A stretch of 64,000 nt of DNA from Clostridiales bacterium UBA4039 (GCA_002382805.1 DGAD01000034.1:1-64000), one strand, 5' to 3'; numbered from the stretch's first letter, positions 18,223 to 26,836 are shown. The notes: a model not told the origin generated them from the letters alone. Numbers and translations are program-made.

Positions 18223-19581
18223 TTACTTATTATCGATTTCTGATTGAATCTCTTGTGCTGCTTGTTCTGGTGTGTTACCCACAAACATACCTACAATAGA
18301 GTTTCTTGTACGGTCTTGCATAGATCCTACCGGATCAAAGTCAAAGACGTCAACTGCAATTCCTTCTGATGTTCCACCAAGCTCTGCAACTTCTTTAAAC
18401 AAGTCGCTTACTGTATTGTCTGCAATATCGATATCATTACGAGGCATTAAAAATTGTGCTTCTTCAGCATATCGCTTCGCTGCATCTGCAGATGTTAACA
18501 TCATCACAAGTTCTGTAGTGTATTCTTTTTCCTTACCTTCAAGATCTCCACTCACCATATATGGGCTGATAATTTGCATATCATGATCTTTAAATTCTGG
18601 TTTTTCTTCAAAATATGGGAACTTAGCACTGTGGATATCTTCTGCATATTCTGTCTCTTCAGGATTTGTGAATTTTCCGATATTCCATGGTCCGGTGATA
18701 ATCATTGCCGCTTCACCTTTTAAGAATTGTGTTACTGCAATATCATCGCTAATTCCTGCTGTTCCTTCTGGGAATGCATCCATATCATATAATTCTTTAA
18801 CATAAGCAAGCGTTTCTACAACATCTGGATCCGTCCATTTTTTCTCACGTGTTCCAAGCGCTTTAGCCGCATCAATCCCTAACCATTTGTAGAAGATTTG
18901 ATTGTGCAAATGTCCCGCCATATATGTTGACTTTGCACCTAAGGCAATCGGTACAATATCGGCTTCGTTTAATGTCACGATCGCTTCTTTTAATTCAGTC
19001 CATGTCTCTGGGAACTTGTCGATTCCTGCGTCATTGAGTACTTTTTCATTATAGAAGACACCGATAAGTCCAGATTCCATAGGCACTCCATAATAACCTT
19101 CATATCCAGGAACTTTATAATAGTCCATTGCCCCTTTAGCTAAGCCTTCTGACCATTCAGGATTGGCTTCATACACTGGTCCCATATCCATAATCATGCC
19201 ATTTTCAATATAATCACTTAGGTTTGCCACCCCTTGAATTCTAAAGATATTTGGCAGTGTACCTGATGCAATGTCCGTCTTAAGTTTGTTGTTAAATGAG
19301 GACTCATCCCCTTGAGATTCATCCACGATGACAACATCTGGATGCTTTGCTTCAAATTCTTTAAGGACATCTTTAAAGATTTGTACTTGAGTTGTTGTTC
19401 CTGCCATTCTTGTTAACAGGCGAATCTCGATTTTTTCTTCGTTATTGGATGTGCTTTCATTTCCTGTAGATGTCTCTTCTCCTGAGTTTGTTGTTGAATT
19501 TCCTTCGTCATTTGTGTTGCCACAAGCTGTCATACTAAAAATCAACGTTAACATCATTAGTAGTGCGATTATTTTTTTCAT
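18223..19581 (-). CDS. Extracellular sugar-binding lipoprotein (ABC family 1)
   Basis: Lipid-anchored solute-binding protein of 452 residues. Basic residues, a hydrophobic stretch and the lipobox FSMTAC (Cys near residue 20) form a lipoprotein signal, followed by an Asn/Ser/Thr/Glu-rich linker to about residue 52. The rest is a type 1 sugar-binding fold (ESQGDESSFNNKLKTDIASG; FLKGEAAMIITGPWN near residue 275). The start at 19581 is the one next to the signal peptide. It heads the long minus-strand operon and diverges from the YesM-type kinase gene, which probably responds to the same ligand. The ligand is unknown. Confidence 0.92.
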   Translation of the reverse strand: MKKIIALLMMLTLIFSMTACGNTNDEGNSTTNSGEETSTGNESTSNNEEKIEIRLLTRMAGTTTQVQIFKDVLKEFEAKHPDVVIVDESQGDESSFNNKLKTDIASGTLPNIFRIQGVANLSDYIENGMIMDMGPVYEANPEWSEGLAKGAMDYYKVPGYEGYYGVPMESGLIGVFYNEKVLNDAGIDKFPETWTELKEAIVTLNEADIVPIALGAKSTYMAGHLHNQIFYKWLGIDAAKALGTREKKWTDPDVVETLAYVKELYDMDAFPEGTAGISDDIAVTQFLKGEAAMIITGPWNIGKFTNPEETEYAEDIHSAKFPYFEEKPEFKDHDMQIISPYMVSGDLEGKEKEYTTELVMMLTSADAAKRYAEEAQFLMPRNDIDIADNTVSDLFKEVAELGGTSEGIAVDVFDFDPVGSMQDRTRNSIVGMFVGNTPEQAAQEIQSEIDNK

Positions 19582-19762
19582 TTGGTACCCCCATTGATAA
19601 AATAATTTTATTAGTGACACGTCAATAGTAGCAAAATTATTGCTCTACTTCCATGGACATAACTTCTTTTTTTTGTACTTTTTCAATATTTTCCCACAAA
19701 AACTCGAATCTATTATATACTAATTATACAATAATCAGGAACCCTCCAAAGGAGATTATATT
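19582..19762. promoter_or_regulatory. Divergent promoter region between binding-protein operon and YesM/YesN genes
   Basis: This 181-base AT-rich gap must contain promoters for both directions. TATACT and TATACA lie around 19715-19732 for the plus strand, and AAAGGAG precedes the kinase start. On the minus strand TTGAAA followed 17 bases later by GTTATG is a poor match, consistent with an activator-dependent promoter. No clear palindrome was seen. Confidence 0.4.
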
Positions 19763-21472
19763 ATGAAGCAATTTTCCAATCACATAAAAAACTTACGTAT
19801 CAAGCATAAAATCTTTATTGGAATCTTAATAACATCGATTATTTCTATATATCTTATTTTTGTCACAACTGCAATTATCATGTACAATTATCACATCCGC
19901 CTTACCTCGACGGCTTCCATGAAAGAACTGGACTATATCACTAAACAGTTGGACACTACTTTAAATACCGTTGAAAACTTTGGAAAAACTATTGCTGTCA
20001 CTCCATCTGTTCAGACATTTACCGATAAATTCAATGCCGCTCCCGAAACATTTAACCCCCTCGATGCATTCAATTTAAAAAATGATATTAACACGATTAT
20101 CCAGTCAACTCCTTTTATCCATTCCGTCTCCATATATTCTTCTGCACGTGAGCTCATTGCCACAACAGACAATGCAACAACACCACCTAATATTGATGGG
20201 ATTAACATATCCGAAAACATATGGATTTCTCGCGAAAAAATAAAAGCTTACTATCCGAATCAGACCGTAAGCGTTATCTCATATATCCAAGAGTTTTATG
20301 GTTACAACGATGGAAAACTCCTTGGCTACATAGAGATTTCCATACCTGAAACCTCTATTTCCAATATCTATAATAATAAGTCCACCCATCACTATAGCAA
20401 TCAATTTATTGTTGATCATCATGGATTTGTCCGCAGTAGCGATGGGTCCTACAAACTCTACCAATACTATGCCGATTTTTTAGACATTATTGTCCCGGAA
20501 TCTTCCGGCTTTAATTATGTTAATGACGACATTGTTTTTTACAAATATTATGACCGACTCGACTGGTATTTGGTTTATGCTATTAATCGCAACTTTTTCT
20601 TAGAACCCATGTATTCCCTTATCCTTGTGTCCGCAGGCATCACCATTCTAGGATTGATATTAGCCAGTTTGTTATCTCTTAAGATATCTAAAACCATCAC
20701 CATGCCCATTGATTTTTTGATTCGTCATATTCAAAAAGTTATCAAAGGGGATTGGACCCCACTTAACAGCGCGACGTATGATAAAGATATCCAGTTTTTA
20801 TACCATGAGTTTAATGCCATGTTAAAAGCGCAAACCAAGTTGACCTCTGACCTCATTAACGAGCAACAGTTAAAAGAAAAGCTCTCCCTTGATTTACTTC
20901 AACAACAAGTCAACCCGCATTTTTTATATAACGCTTTAGATAATATATGCTCTCTGGCTGAGATGGAAGAAAAAGATATCCTTGTAGATGTGGTCATGAA
21001 TCTTTCGAATTTTTATCGGGAAGCACTTAATGATGGCAGCATCTATATTACCATTGGACAAGAGCTATCGATTATCGAGTCCTATCTTAAGATTATGCTG
21101 GTACGCTACTATCAAAAATTTGATTATACGATTGAATGTTCCGAGTATTTGAAGAATAAGCAGTGCCTTAAACTGCTACTTCAACCTATTGTCGAGAACA
21201 GTATCTATCATGGTATCAAAGAGATGAACGGAAAAGGGCATATTCAGATTCGTGTCTTTGAAGAAGACGGTTCCGTCTATTTCCATATTCAAGACAACGG
21301 TATCGGCATTAAAGAAGAAACCATTCAACGCATTTGGGATCAAGACAGTCGAAGCTTTGGTTTAAAAAATGCCAACCAACGCATCAAACTATACTATGGT
21401 GATGATTATGGTATCACCATCTCAAAAAATGCCCCCAAGGGTTGCCTTGTTATTATACGCATAAAAGCATAA
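19763..21472 (+). CDS. YesM-like sensor histidine kinase
   Basis: Membrane sensor of 569 residues. TM1 (~18-40) and TM2 (~283-305) enclose an extracellular dCache-like sensor; a HAMP linker follows, then the His_kinase domain with the phosphorylated His in QQQVNPHFLYNALDN (near residue 390) and an HATPase domain with QPIVENSIYHG and DNGIGIKEE. This is the LytS/YesM family, whose members control polysaccharide and sugar uptake in Bacillota. It precedes the YesN-type regulator by 18 bases and diverges from the binding-protein operon, which is the likely target. Start follows AAAGGAG. Confidence 0.92.
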   Translation: MKQFSNHIKNLRIKHKIFIGILITSIISIYLIFVTTAIIMYNYHIRLTSTASMKELDYITKQLDTTLNTVENFGKTIAVTPSVQTFTDKFNAAPETFNPLDAFNLKNDINTIIQSTPFIHSVSIYSSARELIATTDNATTPPNIDGINISENIWISREKIKAYYPNQTVSVISYIQEFYGYNDGKLLGYIEISIPETSISNIYNNKSTHHYSNQFIVDHHGFVRSSDGSYKLYQYYADFLDIIVPESSGFNYVNDDIVFYKYYDRLDWYLVYAINRNFFLEPMYSLILVSAGITILGLILASLLSLKISKTITMPIDFLIRHIQKVIKGDWTPLNSATYDKDIQFLYHEFNAMLKAQTKLTSDLINEQQLKEKLSLDLLQQQVNPHFLYNALDNICSLAEMEEKDILVDVVMNLSNFYREALNDGSIYITIGQELSIIESYLKIMLVRYYQKFDYTIECSEYLKNKQCLKLLLQPIVENSIYHGIKEMNGKGHIQIRVFEEDGSVYFHIQDNGIGIKEETIQRIWDQDSRSFGLKNANQRIKLYYGDDYGITISKNAPKGCLVIIRIKA

Positions 21473-21490
21473 CTGAAAAGGAGTTTATCT

Positions 21491-23017
21491 ATGTTTAACG
21501 TACTTATTGCCGATGACGAATACTTTATTCGTCAACGTATCAAAAAAATTATTGATTGGGAATCTCTTGATATGATATGTATTGGAGAAGCAGAAACCGG
21601 GGAAGAAACCATACGTTTTTTGGATCAAAATGATATTGACATATTGCTTCTTGACATTAATATGCCTTCTATGTCCGGTCTGCAAGTTGCCGAGCATGTC
21701 TATACACATAAATATAAGACAAAGATTATTATTTTAACCGGTTTTAACCGTTTTGATTATGCACAAACCGCATTAAAGTTACGGGTTGAAGATTACTTGG
21801 TCAAGCCAATTAATAAAACCGATCTTAATAAGACCCTTGAAAATTGCAAGGCACGAATTCTAACCCAAAGAAAAGCCGATCTTGACCTACACAATTATCA
21901 ACGCTATATTCAAAAGAACACCTTATATAAAGTTATTGATGCTACGATGTCTTTTTCTTCTTTGGCAGAATTGATGCCTGCAATCACACGCTATGCATAC
22001 ACGGCATTTGTAAGCCTCTATCTGCCGACGCACCATAATTCACATGTTGAACAAATCGCGCAACAATTATCCGCTTTATTCAAAGCAGAACACTACACAG
22101 ACTATGACATCGTCTCATTTCAAGAATCTGAATCCATCACTATCTTTCAACTACTGATTGCTAAACCTATTGAACGCAATACACTTGTTCATCTATTTTC
22201 AACCGTTTTAAACCAATATTTATCCCATACCATCCATTACTATGCTGCGTTTAGCCATATCCTCCCCATTCAGGAAGTCTGGACAGATGCCTATCAGGCA
22301 ACATTCACGGCACTTAATACACGCTACTTTAAGCCAAAGGATAAAATTATCCTTGCGAATAACGCTTCCCATACCATCACCACTTCCGGGTCGGTTTCTA
22401 TAAGAAACCAGCTAACCGTTTATCTAAATGCCAAAGATGTCGCCGCGATTGAACAATTACTCGATAATTTATTTTTTAATATTCAACAGGCTGAGTCCTA
22501 TGACTATTTACTGATTGCCGTTACAGAGATCTTTATCACATTAAAAATAAGCTACCCTCATCAATTTAATCTCATCGAAACAACGATTCAAGATTTGATT
22601 TTAGATAGCTATGCATTAACCGATATAAAAGAAACAATGATGCTCTATATTTCCCAGTGTTTGGAAACCGTTGTACACGATAAGCCATCGAATACCGTTT
22701 TGGTCAATAAAGTCATCGATTATATTAACAAAAACTATACTGCCAATGATTTATCGGTCGCTGAAATATCTGCATATTTTGATTTTACGCCTACATATTT
22801 AGGTACAACCTTTAAAAAAATTACGCAACAATCTTTGTTACAATATATTACCAACATTCGTATGGATAAGGCAAAAGATCTCTTGACCCATACGGACGCC
22901 TCCATTACAGAAATTTCAGAATGTGTTGGCTATTCAGACGTGTTCTATTTTAGCAAAAAATTCAAAGCCATTCACGGCTGCTCGCCAAAAGAATACGCCA
23001 AGCGAAACCGCTCATAA
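21491..23017 (+). CDS. YesN-like response regulator with AraC DNA-binding domain
   Basis: Response regulator of 508 residues. The receiver domain (1-120) has the acidic pair ADDE, the phosphoacceptor Asp55 in LLLDINMPS and the conserved lysine in LVKPINK. A long middle region (~140-400) is poorly conserved, as usual in this family. The C-terminal ~100 residues are a double AraC helix-turn-helix (LSVAEISAYFDFTPTYLGTTF; ITEISECVGYSDVFYFSKKF). Co-transcribed with the kinase. It probably activates the divergent transporter/glycosidase operon; other glycan loci in the window could also be targets, which is inference only. Confidence 0.92.
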   Translation: MFNVLIADDEYFIRQRIKKIIDWESLDMICIGEAETGEETIRFLDQNDIDILLLDINMPSMSGLQVAEHVYTHKYKTKIIILTGFNRFDYAQTALKLRVEDYLVKPINKTDLNKTLENCKARILTQRKADLDLHNYQRYIQKNTLYKVIDATMSFSSLAELMPAITRYAYTAFVSLYLPTHHNSHVEQIAQQLSALFKAEHYTDYDIVSFQESESITIFQLLIAKPIERNTLVHLFSTVLNQYLSHTIHYYAAFSHILPIQEVWTDAYQATFTALNTRYFKPKDKIILANNASHTITTSGSVSIRNQLTVYLNAKDVAAIEQLLDNLFFNIQQAESYDYLLIAVTEIFITLKISYPHQFNLIETTIQDLILDSYALTDIKETMMLYISQCLETVVHDKPSNTVLVNKVIDYINKNYTANDLSVAEISAYFDFTPTYLGTTFKKITQQSLLQYITNIRMDKAKDLLTHTDASITEISECVGYSDVFYFSKKFKAIHGCSPKEYAKRNRS

Positions 23018-23030
23018 TAGGCGGTTTTAT
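23006..23030 (+). terminator. Weak terminator at the end of the response regulator gene
   Basis: AACCGC (23006-23011) and GCGGTT (23021-23026) form a 6-bp stem followed by TTAT. The stem includes the last codons and the stop. Short, so only a tentative call. Confidence 0.4.
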
Positions 23031-23041
23031 TGCCTTGTGCT

Positions 23042-23224
23042 TTATTGACCTTGCTTTTTAACGATAGTATAGTCATCCCCCATACGAAAAGCCGTACATT
23101 CGACTCGTCCACTATAAAACATTTTTTCAAGGTCATCTTGATCTAGGTCCATCGAGCAAAAATATACATCTTCTTCTATATCATAATCATAATACATGCA
23201 GTATTGGCACATATTTTCATTCAT
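23042..23224 (-). CDS. DUF6472 family small protein
   Basis: A 60-residue protein with four cysteines in a pattern suggestive of metal binding (CQYC near residue 6, then FCSMD near residue 22 and VECTAF near residue 45). It resembles the clostridial DUF6472 family, of unknown function. Strong GGAGG ribosome binding site 8 bases before ATG supports a real gene. It follows the SanA-like gene by 17 bases and is probably co-transcribed with it. Confidence 0.75.
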   Translation of the reverse strand: MNENMCQYCMYYDYDIEEDVYFCSMDLDQDDLEKMFYSGRVECTAFRMGDDYTIVKKQGQ

Positions 23225-23241
23225 AAAAATAGCCTCCTTAT

Positions 23242-23928
23242 TTAATCATTGGTTGCTTCGCCACTACCGCTTATGGGAATCACTTCACCCAAATAGGTTG
23301 GTTGAGGTTTTAGCAGTGCTGTTCCAAAGTCTTTAACTCGAGCTGCCATTTCACGTAAATCTCGATAAAATTGCCCATTGTACTTTCTAGGGTCTGATGC
23401 GACACCATATGCATCAAGCCCTAATTCATTGGCTATATACAAGGCTCTAGATAAGTGATAGCCTTGTGTCACAATAATCACTGAATCTACTTCAAAGACC
23501 TCTTTGGCCCGTATCATGGATTCATACGTTGAAAAACCTGCATGGTCCATAAAGATATGACTATCTTCGATTCTAGCATCCATCGCATAATTTTTCATGA
23601 CATTCACTTCATCATAATATTGCCCACCATGATCACCGCTCATCAGCATCCGCGGGGATGCCCCTTGATTATAAAGTTCAATCCCTTTATCTAAACGATC
23701 TTGAAGCATCGGACTAGGACGTGTCCCTCCCCAAACGGCTGCACCAAGGACGAGAATACAATCTACATCTTTTGCTTTTGCTTCTTCTACTGTAATTATT
23801 CGTTCTTTATATTTAAAAACAACATATCCATTAATCGCGAGTATAATTACTAGCGCAACCAAGGATAGTCGAATAAGTCTTACTAATAAACGCTTTAAGG
23901 CATTTAGCATTCTTTTAAGTCGTTGCAT
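23242..23928 (-). CDS. SanA/YdcF family membrane protein (DUF218)
   Basis: A 228-residue protein with one N-terminal transmembrane segment (~15-35) preceded by a basic stretch, then a DUF218 domain: DCILVLGAAVWGGTRPSPM, then a GDHGGQYYDEVNVM segment, and IIVTQGYHLSRALYIA. The length and motifs are those of SanA (vancomycin high-temperature exclusion) rather than the larger ElyC. The family is associated with envelope integrity; the reaction is unknown. It is the first gene of a two-gene unit with DUF6472. Confidence 0.85.
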   Translation of the reverse strand: MQRLKRMLNALKRLLVRLIRLSLVALVIILAINGYVVFKYKERIITVEEAKAKDVDCILVLGAAVWGGTRPSPMLQDRLDKGIELYNQGASPRMLMSGDHGGQYYDEVNVMKNYAMDARIEDSHIFMDHAGFSTYESMIRAKEVFEVDSVIIVTQGYHLSRALYIANELGLDAYGVASDPRKYNGQFYRDLREMAARVKDFGTALLKPQPTYLGEVIPISGSGEATND

Positions 23929-24036
23929 AGCACATTCCTCTCACCGTCACCTAACCATTTGCGACTATATTATATCATGCTTTAGCGCTTTTTTTTATTA
24001 AAGTTTTATAATAACCTATTCTTTTTATTCAGAAAA

Positions 24037-24067
24037 AAGCGATCGGAAGGCTCCCTTCCGATCGCTT
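24037..24067 (-). terminator. Strong intrinsic terminator of the small secreted protein gene
   Basis: Perfect 14-bp arms AAGCGATCGGAAGG and CCTTCCGATCGCTT with a 3-base loop. The minus-strand copy is followed by TTTTCTG. It lies 20 bases after the stop at 24088. Confidence 0.85.
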
Positions 24068-24087
24068 CTTTTCGCTATAGGTAAAGC

Positions 24088-24507
24088 TTAATGACAGATT
24101 CCTAAGCCTTGACCACGTCCTCGTCCAAGTCCAAGACCTGTACCATCTGCATTTCTTTGTTTTACACCATTTCCTTGTCCTTGACGTAAGCCTGAAGTAT
24201 CGTTTCTAAAAATTTGAAGATGTCCATCTTCACCTAATACACAATCTTCATTGTATAGATATCCATTAGGACCTCTACCAAAGACGCCTTCTTCAGCCAC
24301 TTGTGTCATATGTTCAACCATAAGATCGTATTGTTCCTGAGTGATTAATCCACTATCTAAGGCTTCATCTAACTGCTCTAATCGTATTTCTAAAAAAGTT
24401 GCTGCATCCATGTTGCTGTCTGTCGTCTCAACCTCTGCCGCTGATACTGCTGCGACACTTAGGATAAGCATCGCTACTGCTGTTAATGTTACTAATAATT
24501 TTTTCAT
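24088..24507 (-). CDS. Small secreted protein with Gly/Arg/Gln-rich tail, function unknown
   Basis: A 139-residue protein. Residues 1-24 form a Sec signal peptide ending in VSAAE. Residues ~30-75 are helical and acidic, with the SHOCT-like segment LDSGLITQEQYDLMVEHM seen in many clostridial exported proteins. The last ~35 residues are rich in Gly, Arg and Gln (GLGLGRGRGQGLG). GGAGGAATTCAA sets the start at 24507; a longer frame to 24534 would only weaken the signal peptide. It has its own promoter with 11-base direct repeats and its own strong terminator, so it is a discrete regulated unit. I do not recognise the function. Confidence 0.7.
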   Translation of the reverse strand: MKKLLVTLTAVAMLILSVAAVSAAEVETTDSNMDAATFLEIRLEQLDEALDSGLITQEQYDLMVEHMTQVAEEGVFGRGPNGYLYNEDCVLGEDGHLQIFRNDTSGLRQGQGNGVKQRNADGTGLGLGRGRGQGLGICH

Positions 24508-24551
24508 TTGAATTCCTCCATTCGTTTTTTTCATCTTTTTTTGATACTCTT

Positions 24552-24593
24552 ATTATAGGAATCAAATGTGACAGATTTGTGACTGTTTTGTGT
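24552..24593 (-). promoter_or_regulatory. Promoter with 11-base-period direct repeats
   Basis: Read on the plus strand, TGTGAC occurs at 24567 and 24578, and TGTGTA at 24589, exactly 11 bases apart. On the minus strand they lie upstream of TATAAT (24552-24557); the nearest ends 9 bases before it, where a -35 box would be, and no good -35 box exists. This geometry is that of OmpR/PhoB-type activator sites. No such regulator gene is nearby. Confidence 0.5.
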
Positions 24594-24634
24594 AAAATTC
24601 GATTTGTTCTTTGTTTTGAAGCTTTAAACCTTCT

Positions 24635-24937
24635 ATGCTAGAATGGATTAAATATCAATCTGGGAATACGATAGAATATGATAAGGACACCATAAATGCA
24701 TGCCATTTTCACGATGCATACGAGATCTATTATTTGAACAAGGGTTCCAGACAATATTACATCAATAATCAAACCTATTCTATTGAGGCAGGTTCCCTTG
24801 TCATGATTCCACCCTATATTTTACATAAAACCATGGACACTGGCCTTGCCCATGAACGTCTACTTTTAAGCTTTCGTCCGGATTTTCTTCCTATGACAGA
24901 TTCAACCGCTCTCATACAAAAACATTTTCAATTGTAG
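24635..24937 (+). pseudogene. Truncated AraC-family regulator (cupin domain only)
   Basis: A 100-residue frame that matches the N-terminal cupin arm of AraC-type regulators (HFHDAYEIYYLNKGSRQYY, AGSLVMIPPYILHKT). Full-length relatives are about 280-300 residues; here the dimerisation linker and both helix-turn-helix motifs are missing, and the DNA after the stop does not continue the family in another frame before the parB region begins. No convincing ribosome binding site. It is best read as a gene remnant, perhaps left by the event that placed the parAB operon next to it. Confidence 0.65.
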
Positions 24938-25115
24938 TCTCATCTTAATTATTCATATACATGTGCATCTACCGATTTAAGGCTTGGCACTTAATACTTG
25001 ACTATCACAACCTCTGTATTTTTAAGATAAAATAAAAAAGAACCTTTACAATTTTTTAATTGCTCCAGTTCTTTATCCTCGACAAATGTCGCACAATAAA
25101 TATATACTTTTTTGA

Positions 25116-25571
25116 TTAAAGCAAATAGCTTGGCAAGCTCGATTGAATGGATGATACCATCTTGAACTTCTCCTCATGAATCGAGGTAGCTTGCAGGTCG
25201 ATTTGTTCCAGTTTGCTTTGTTCCAGCTCTTCTCCCAATTCATACACCTGCTCTAGAGATAGCCCTTGAATCACTTGGCAAAAAACGGTATCCATCTTTA
25301 GATCTTTTGCCACTGCCAGACGCTTAGCGCCGGAGATGACCACTAATTCCTGAGACTTATCCACATAAACAATGATGGGAACCAACATTGTCCACTTTTC
25401 AATGGACTTTTTCAAGGTTTTGTCCACTTCTACTTCTTGCGTTACCTGTAACTGGTCTATTGGAACTTGCTGAAGGCTTACCTGTATCCCCGAACTTTTC
25501 TTAATATCTCCAGGAAGCCGTGCCGCTCCACCATCATTCACCCGCTTTAAACTTCCCTTACTTATGGACAT
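25116..25571 (-). CDS. ParB-like N-terminal domain protein, probably frameshifted
   Basis: As read, 151 residues. Residues ~30-125 resemble the ParB/sulfiredoxin-like domain (VSLQQVPIDQLQV, VVISGAKRLAVAKDL) with GAKRLAVA in place of the canonical GERRxRA box. No helix-turn-helix or dimerisation domain follows. The start at 25571 has GGAGG 9 bases upstream and overlaps the end of parA by 14 bases. A neighbouring frame is open from 25173 to a stop at 24991 and reads as 60 plausible residues, so an indel near 25120-25173 has probably cut off the true C terminus (about 190 residues in total). Confidence 0.65.
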   Translation of the reverse strand: MSISKGSLKRVNDGGAARLPGDIKKSSGIQVSLQQVPIDQLQVTQEVEVDKTLKKSIEKWTMLVPIIVYVDKSQELVVISGAKRLAVAKDLKMDTVFCQVIQGLSLEQVYELGEELEQSKLEQIDLQATSIHEEKFKMVSSIQSSLPSYLL

Positions 25572-26349
25572 GCTTAACAACCTCCTTTGCCAGTGCATTA
25601 TATTCATGCGCTGAACGCGCACTTTTCTTGTAGGCACCTACAGGCTTTGAATTTTCCTGTGCCCACTCAATCATACTATCCACACGGATATATGTATCAA
25701 AAACATGTGTATCATTCAATTCACGGAGACTTTCAAGGGTTTGTTTAAAGTACTTTTTGTTGGTATTGACTTTGGTCATCGCAATTCCTAATAAGCCAAG
25801 GTCTGGATTCATCTGACGAATCGCCTGTAAAAATTCAAACATATTGGCTAGACCAAACAAGCCCCAAGGACTGGCCTCAACAGGAATAACCACCTCATCT
25901 GAGGCGCACAACAAGTTAATGACCCATGTACCTAAGGTCGGCGGTGCGTCAATCAATATGTAATCGTAGTCCCCACTGGTTTGAAGTGACTGGAGGCACT
26001 TTTTAACAATAAATTCTCTCTGCCACTTGGTAAAAAGTTCATATTCAATACCACTGATAAGGGTCGAAGAAGGGATAATATCCAGATTCTCATAGTCTGA
26101 TGGATAGACATACTCCGTCAAATCTTCTTGCTTACTAATGGCAACATAAAGGTTTTTTTCGCTCTTAGCAATGTCTAAAACCCTCTCTTCTGATAAAAAA
26201 GACAGGGATAAATTCAACTGCATATCTCCATCCACCATAAGCACGCGTTTGCCCTGTTGCGCCAGAGCATATCCAATATTTGAGCATGTTGTGGACTTTC
26301 CGCTGCCGCCTTTGTTGTTTGCAAAACAAATCGTTTTTGTTGTTTTCAT
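25558..26349 (-). CDS. ParA family ATPase
   Basis: Walker-type ATPase of 263 residues. The deviant Walker A motif NNKGGSGKSTT is at residues ~11-21, with VLMVDGDMQLNLS next and the Walker B-like YILIDAPPTLG near residue 125, giving the ParA/Soj pattern. The frame is open to 26604, but the ATG at 26349, directly before the Walker A strand and 4 bases after the UPF0158 stop, is the sensible start. The operon is UPF0158-parA-parB. No parS-type sequence or replication gene is nearby, so this is an orphan partition-like module and may have a non-partition role or be a plasmid-derived remnant. Confidence 0.85.
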   Translation of the reverse strand: MKTTKTICFANNKGGSGKSTTCSNIGYALAQQGKRVLMVDGDMQLNLSLSFLSEERVLDIAKSEKNLYVAISKQEDLTEYVYPSDYENLDIIPSSTLISGIEYELFTKWQREFIVKKCLQSLQTSGDYDYILIDAPPTLGTWVINLLCASDEVVIPVEASPWGLFGLANMFEFLQAIRQMNPDLGLLGIAMTKVNTNKKYFKQTLESLRELNDTHVFDTYIRVDSMIEWAQENSKPVGAYKKSARSAHEYNALAKEVVKHVHK

Positions 26350-26353
26350 GTCC

Positions 26354-26836
26354 TTAAGCGTCTCCTTTTTTGTCCGTTTTCGTATATTCAATATGATGGG
26401 TTTTACACCACCCTCGTGCAAGTTCTTCGTAGCGCATTTTTTTATAGGTCTTCCATTTTTGTTCAATACCATATTCTTTGATTTTGCCGGTAAAACCTGT
26501 AAGCCCCCCGTGAGTTTCAAGTACTTTCCACAAGGCATGGGTAACCTTTTCTTCTTGGAGGGACATGGCAAATCGTTCCATAAACCGATACCCATTGATA
26601 TCACTTTTTAGGGGAAGCTCTATAAACGCGCCAACCGGATTTTTGATTAACTCCCGAGCAAACAAAACCCCTTCTTGATATGCCTTTGGAATATGCGTAA
26701 GGTCTTTGCCGCTTTTGGCATAGTGAACTTCTGTTTCGGTTATTTGAACGACAGATTTACTTCTAACATGATAGTAGTAATGACAATGCTCATCTTGATT
26801 TTCAATGCCTTCAACAACATCTTCTAAAGTAATCAT
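26354..26836 (-). CDS. UPF0158 family protein
   Basis: A 160-residue soluble protein matching the UPF0158 family of unknown function: ITLEDVVEGIE at the N terminus, ELPLKSDINGYRFMERFA near residue 75 and the YEELARGWCKTHHIEY end are typical. It is the first gene of the operon with ParA and ParB-like genes; its stop and the parA start are 4 bases apart, so the three are translated together. A functional link to ParA is suggested by this arrangement but not established. Confidence 0.8.
   Translation of the reverse strand: MITLEDVVEGIENQDEHCHYYYHVRSKSVVQITETEVHYAKSGKDLTHIPKAYQEGVLFARELIKNPVGAFIELPLKSDINGYRFMERFAMSLQEEKVTHALWKVLETHGGLTGFTGKIKEYGIEQKWKTYKKMRYEELARGWCKTHHIEYTKTDKKGDA

Noticed and set aside
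26350..26604. Extended N terminus of ParA
   Set aside because: It overlaps the UPF0158 gene in another frame; the Walker A strand starts directly after the ATG at 26349.
26171..26611. 146-codon plus-strand frame across parA and UPF0158
   Set aside because: It is antisense to two recognised genes, has no ribosome binding site and no family resemblance.
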